Part shown: positions 5,907 through 6,455 of the stretch, piece by piece
Numbering within the stretch: the first letter of the stretch is position 1
Layout of the letters: each line of letters opens with the position of its first letter
NCBI GenBank assembly: GCA_013215865.1
Contig: JABSQL010000292.1
Location: forward strand, 1-6,455
Source of the DNA: Candidatus Margulisiibacteriota bacterium
Lineage (GTDB): Bacteria; Margulisbacteria; Marinamargulisbacteria; DT-59
Length of the DNA stretch: 6,455 nt
Reading direction: 5' to 3'
The notes under the pieces: generated by a model
The model's database searches: none
What the model was told of the DNA's origin: nothing
What the model saw: only the letters and a program-made list of their open reading frames with translations
Program-made: the position numbers and the translations under genes

Positions 5907-6455
5907 ATGAGCTTGGACCTAACGAATATTTCAATTATTGTTGTAGAGCCTAAAATTCCTGCTAATGTTGGGTCCATTGCCCGAGCGTGCCAGAATTTGG
6001 GGATTCAAAATATTATTTTGATAGATCCTTGTGATTTTCATGTTGATGACGCCTATCGATTGGCAAAAAACGCCAAGCAGGCGCTGTTTGATATTGATGT
6101 TAGAGCGTCTTTGAGTGATTGCTTTGAGGATCATCATGTATTGGTCGGGACTACGCAGCGGCGGCGTGTTAAGCAGGTTCCATTTCATCCTCCATCAGAG
6201 ATGATCAAGATTATTTCTGAACCGTCACATAAAGGTAGAGTGGGCATTGTGTTTGGCCGGGAAGATCATGGGCTCAGCAACGAGGAGTTGGCACTGTGTA
6301 ATTTTCAATCCTCAATTCAGGCTCACTCTGACAACCCTGTGTTCAACCTATCTCAAGCCGTGCTTATTTATGCTTATGAATGTTATAACGCATCAAGTGA
6401 AACAAAAACGATATATAAGCGACCTTTAGCTACAAAAAGTGCGGAAAATCATCTG
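5907..6455 (+). CDS. SPOUT-family RNA 2'-O-methyltransferase, TrmJ/LasT type (3' end outside window)
   Basis: The first 183 codons are present and the frame runs off the right edge. The protein resembles TrmH-family SPOUT (trefoil-knot) enzymes that transfer a methyl group from S-adenosylmethionine to ribose 2'-OH. The N-terminal PANVGSIARACQNLG (18-32) matches the TrmJ motif 1 region. VGIVFGREDHGLSNEEL (112-128) carries the FGRE-x2-GL signature and FNLSQAV (146-152) the last knot motif. TrmJ proper methylates position 32 of tRNA; the substrate here cannot be told from sequence, so no symbol is assigned. The ATG at 5907 is where homology begins; an AAAGG at 5890-5894 is 12 nt away, rather far for a Shine-Dalgarno. 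It lies 74 nt after tex, either co-transcribed or using the candidate promoter just upstream. Family assignment is firm, subfamily likely. Confidence 0.92.
   Translation, partial: MSLDLTNISIIVVEPKIPANVGSIARACQNLGIQNIILIDPCDFHVDDAYRLAKNAKQALFDIDVRASLSDCFEDHHVLVGTTQRRRVKQVPFHPPSEMIKIISEPSHKGRVGIVFGREDHGLSNEELALCNFQSSIQAHSDNPVFNLSQAVLIYAYECYNASSETKTIYKRPLATKSAENHL

Noticed and set aside
5931..6429. Minus-strand 5931-6188 and plus-strand 6247-6429 ORFs
   Set aside because: Both are shadows of the methyltransferase, whose frame contains the SPOUT motifs.

Overview
The window is ordinary bacterial chromosome with mostly housekeeping genes. It is fairly AT-rich (around 40% GC by eye, not computed). 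Two gene sets diverge from an intergenic region at about 2739-2898. The phylum cannot be fixed from this sequence. The order tig-clpP-clpX is shared by proteobacteria, cyanobacteria and relatives, and chlamydiae. A tRNA with encoded CCA and a small ankyrin-repeat gene beside housekeeping genes do not settle it. Ankyrin genes are common in host-associated and symbiotic lineages, but one gene is weak evidence of lifestyle.

Minus strand (2778 down to 1): a good sigma70-type promoter (TTGAAG-N17-TATAGT) lies just upstream of tRNA-Gly(GCC). It is followed after 27 nt by tig (trigger factor), after 15 nt by clpP (protease subunit), and with a 4-nt ATGA overlap by clpX (AAA+ unfoldase, cut off by the window edge). 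This looks like one protein-quality-control operon: trigger factor receives nascent chains at the ribosome, and ClpX unfolds tagged or damaged substrates and feeds them to ClpP. The tRNA appears to lead the transcript.

Plus strand (2899 to 6455): a small ankyrin-repeat protein gene comes first. Its best ribosome binding site points to a non-canonical AUA codon, so it is either an unusual start or a decaying gene. Next is a full-length tex gene (RNA-binding transcription accessory protein with YqgF-like, helix-hairpin-helix and S1 domains). Last is the 5' part of a SPOUT-family RNA 2'-O-methyltransferase of the TrmJ/LasT type, running off the right edge.

No insertion sequence, CRISPR array, rRNA or prophage gene is visible. 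The points most worth a second look are the AUA/SD arrangement and out-of-frame tail of the ankyrin gene, the tRNA-led chaperone-protease operon with a dyad over its promoter, the Pro-to-Leu change in the ClpX Walker A loop, and the altered prolyl-isomerase pocket of trigger factor. None of these amounts to clear evidence of a new biological system.
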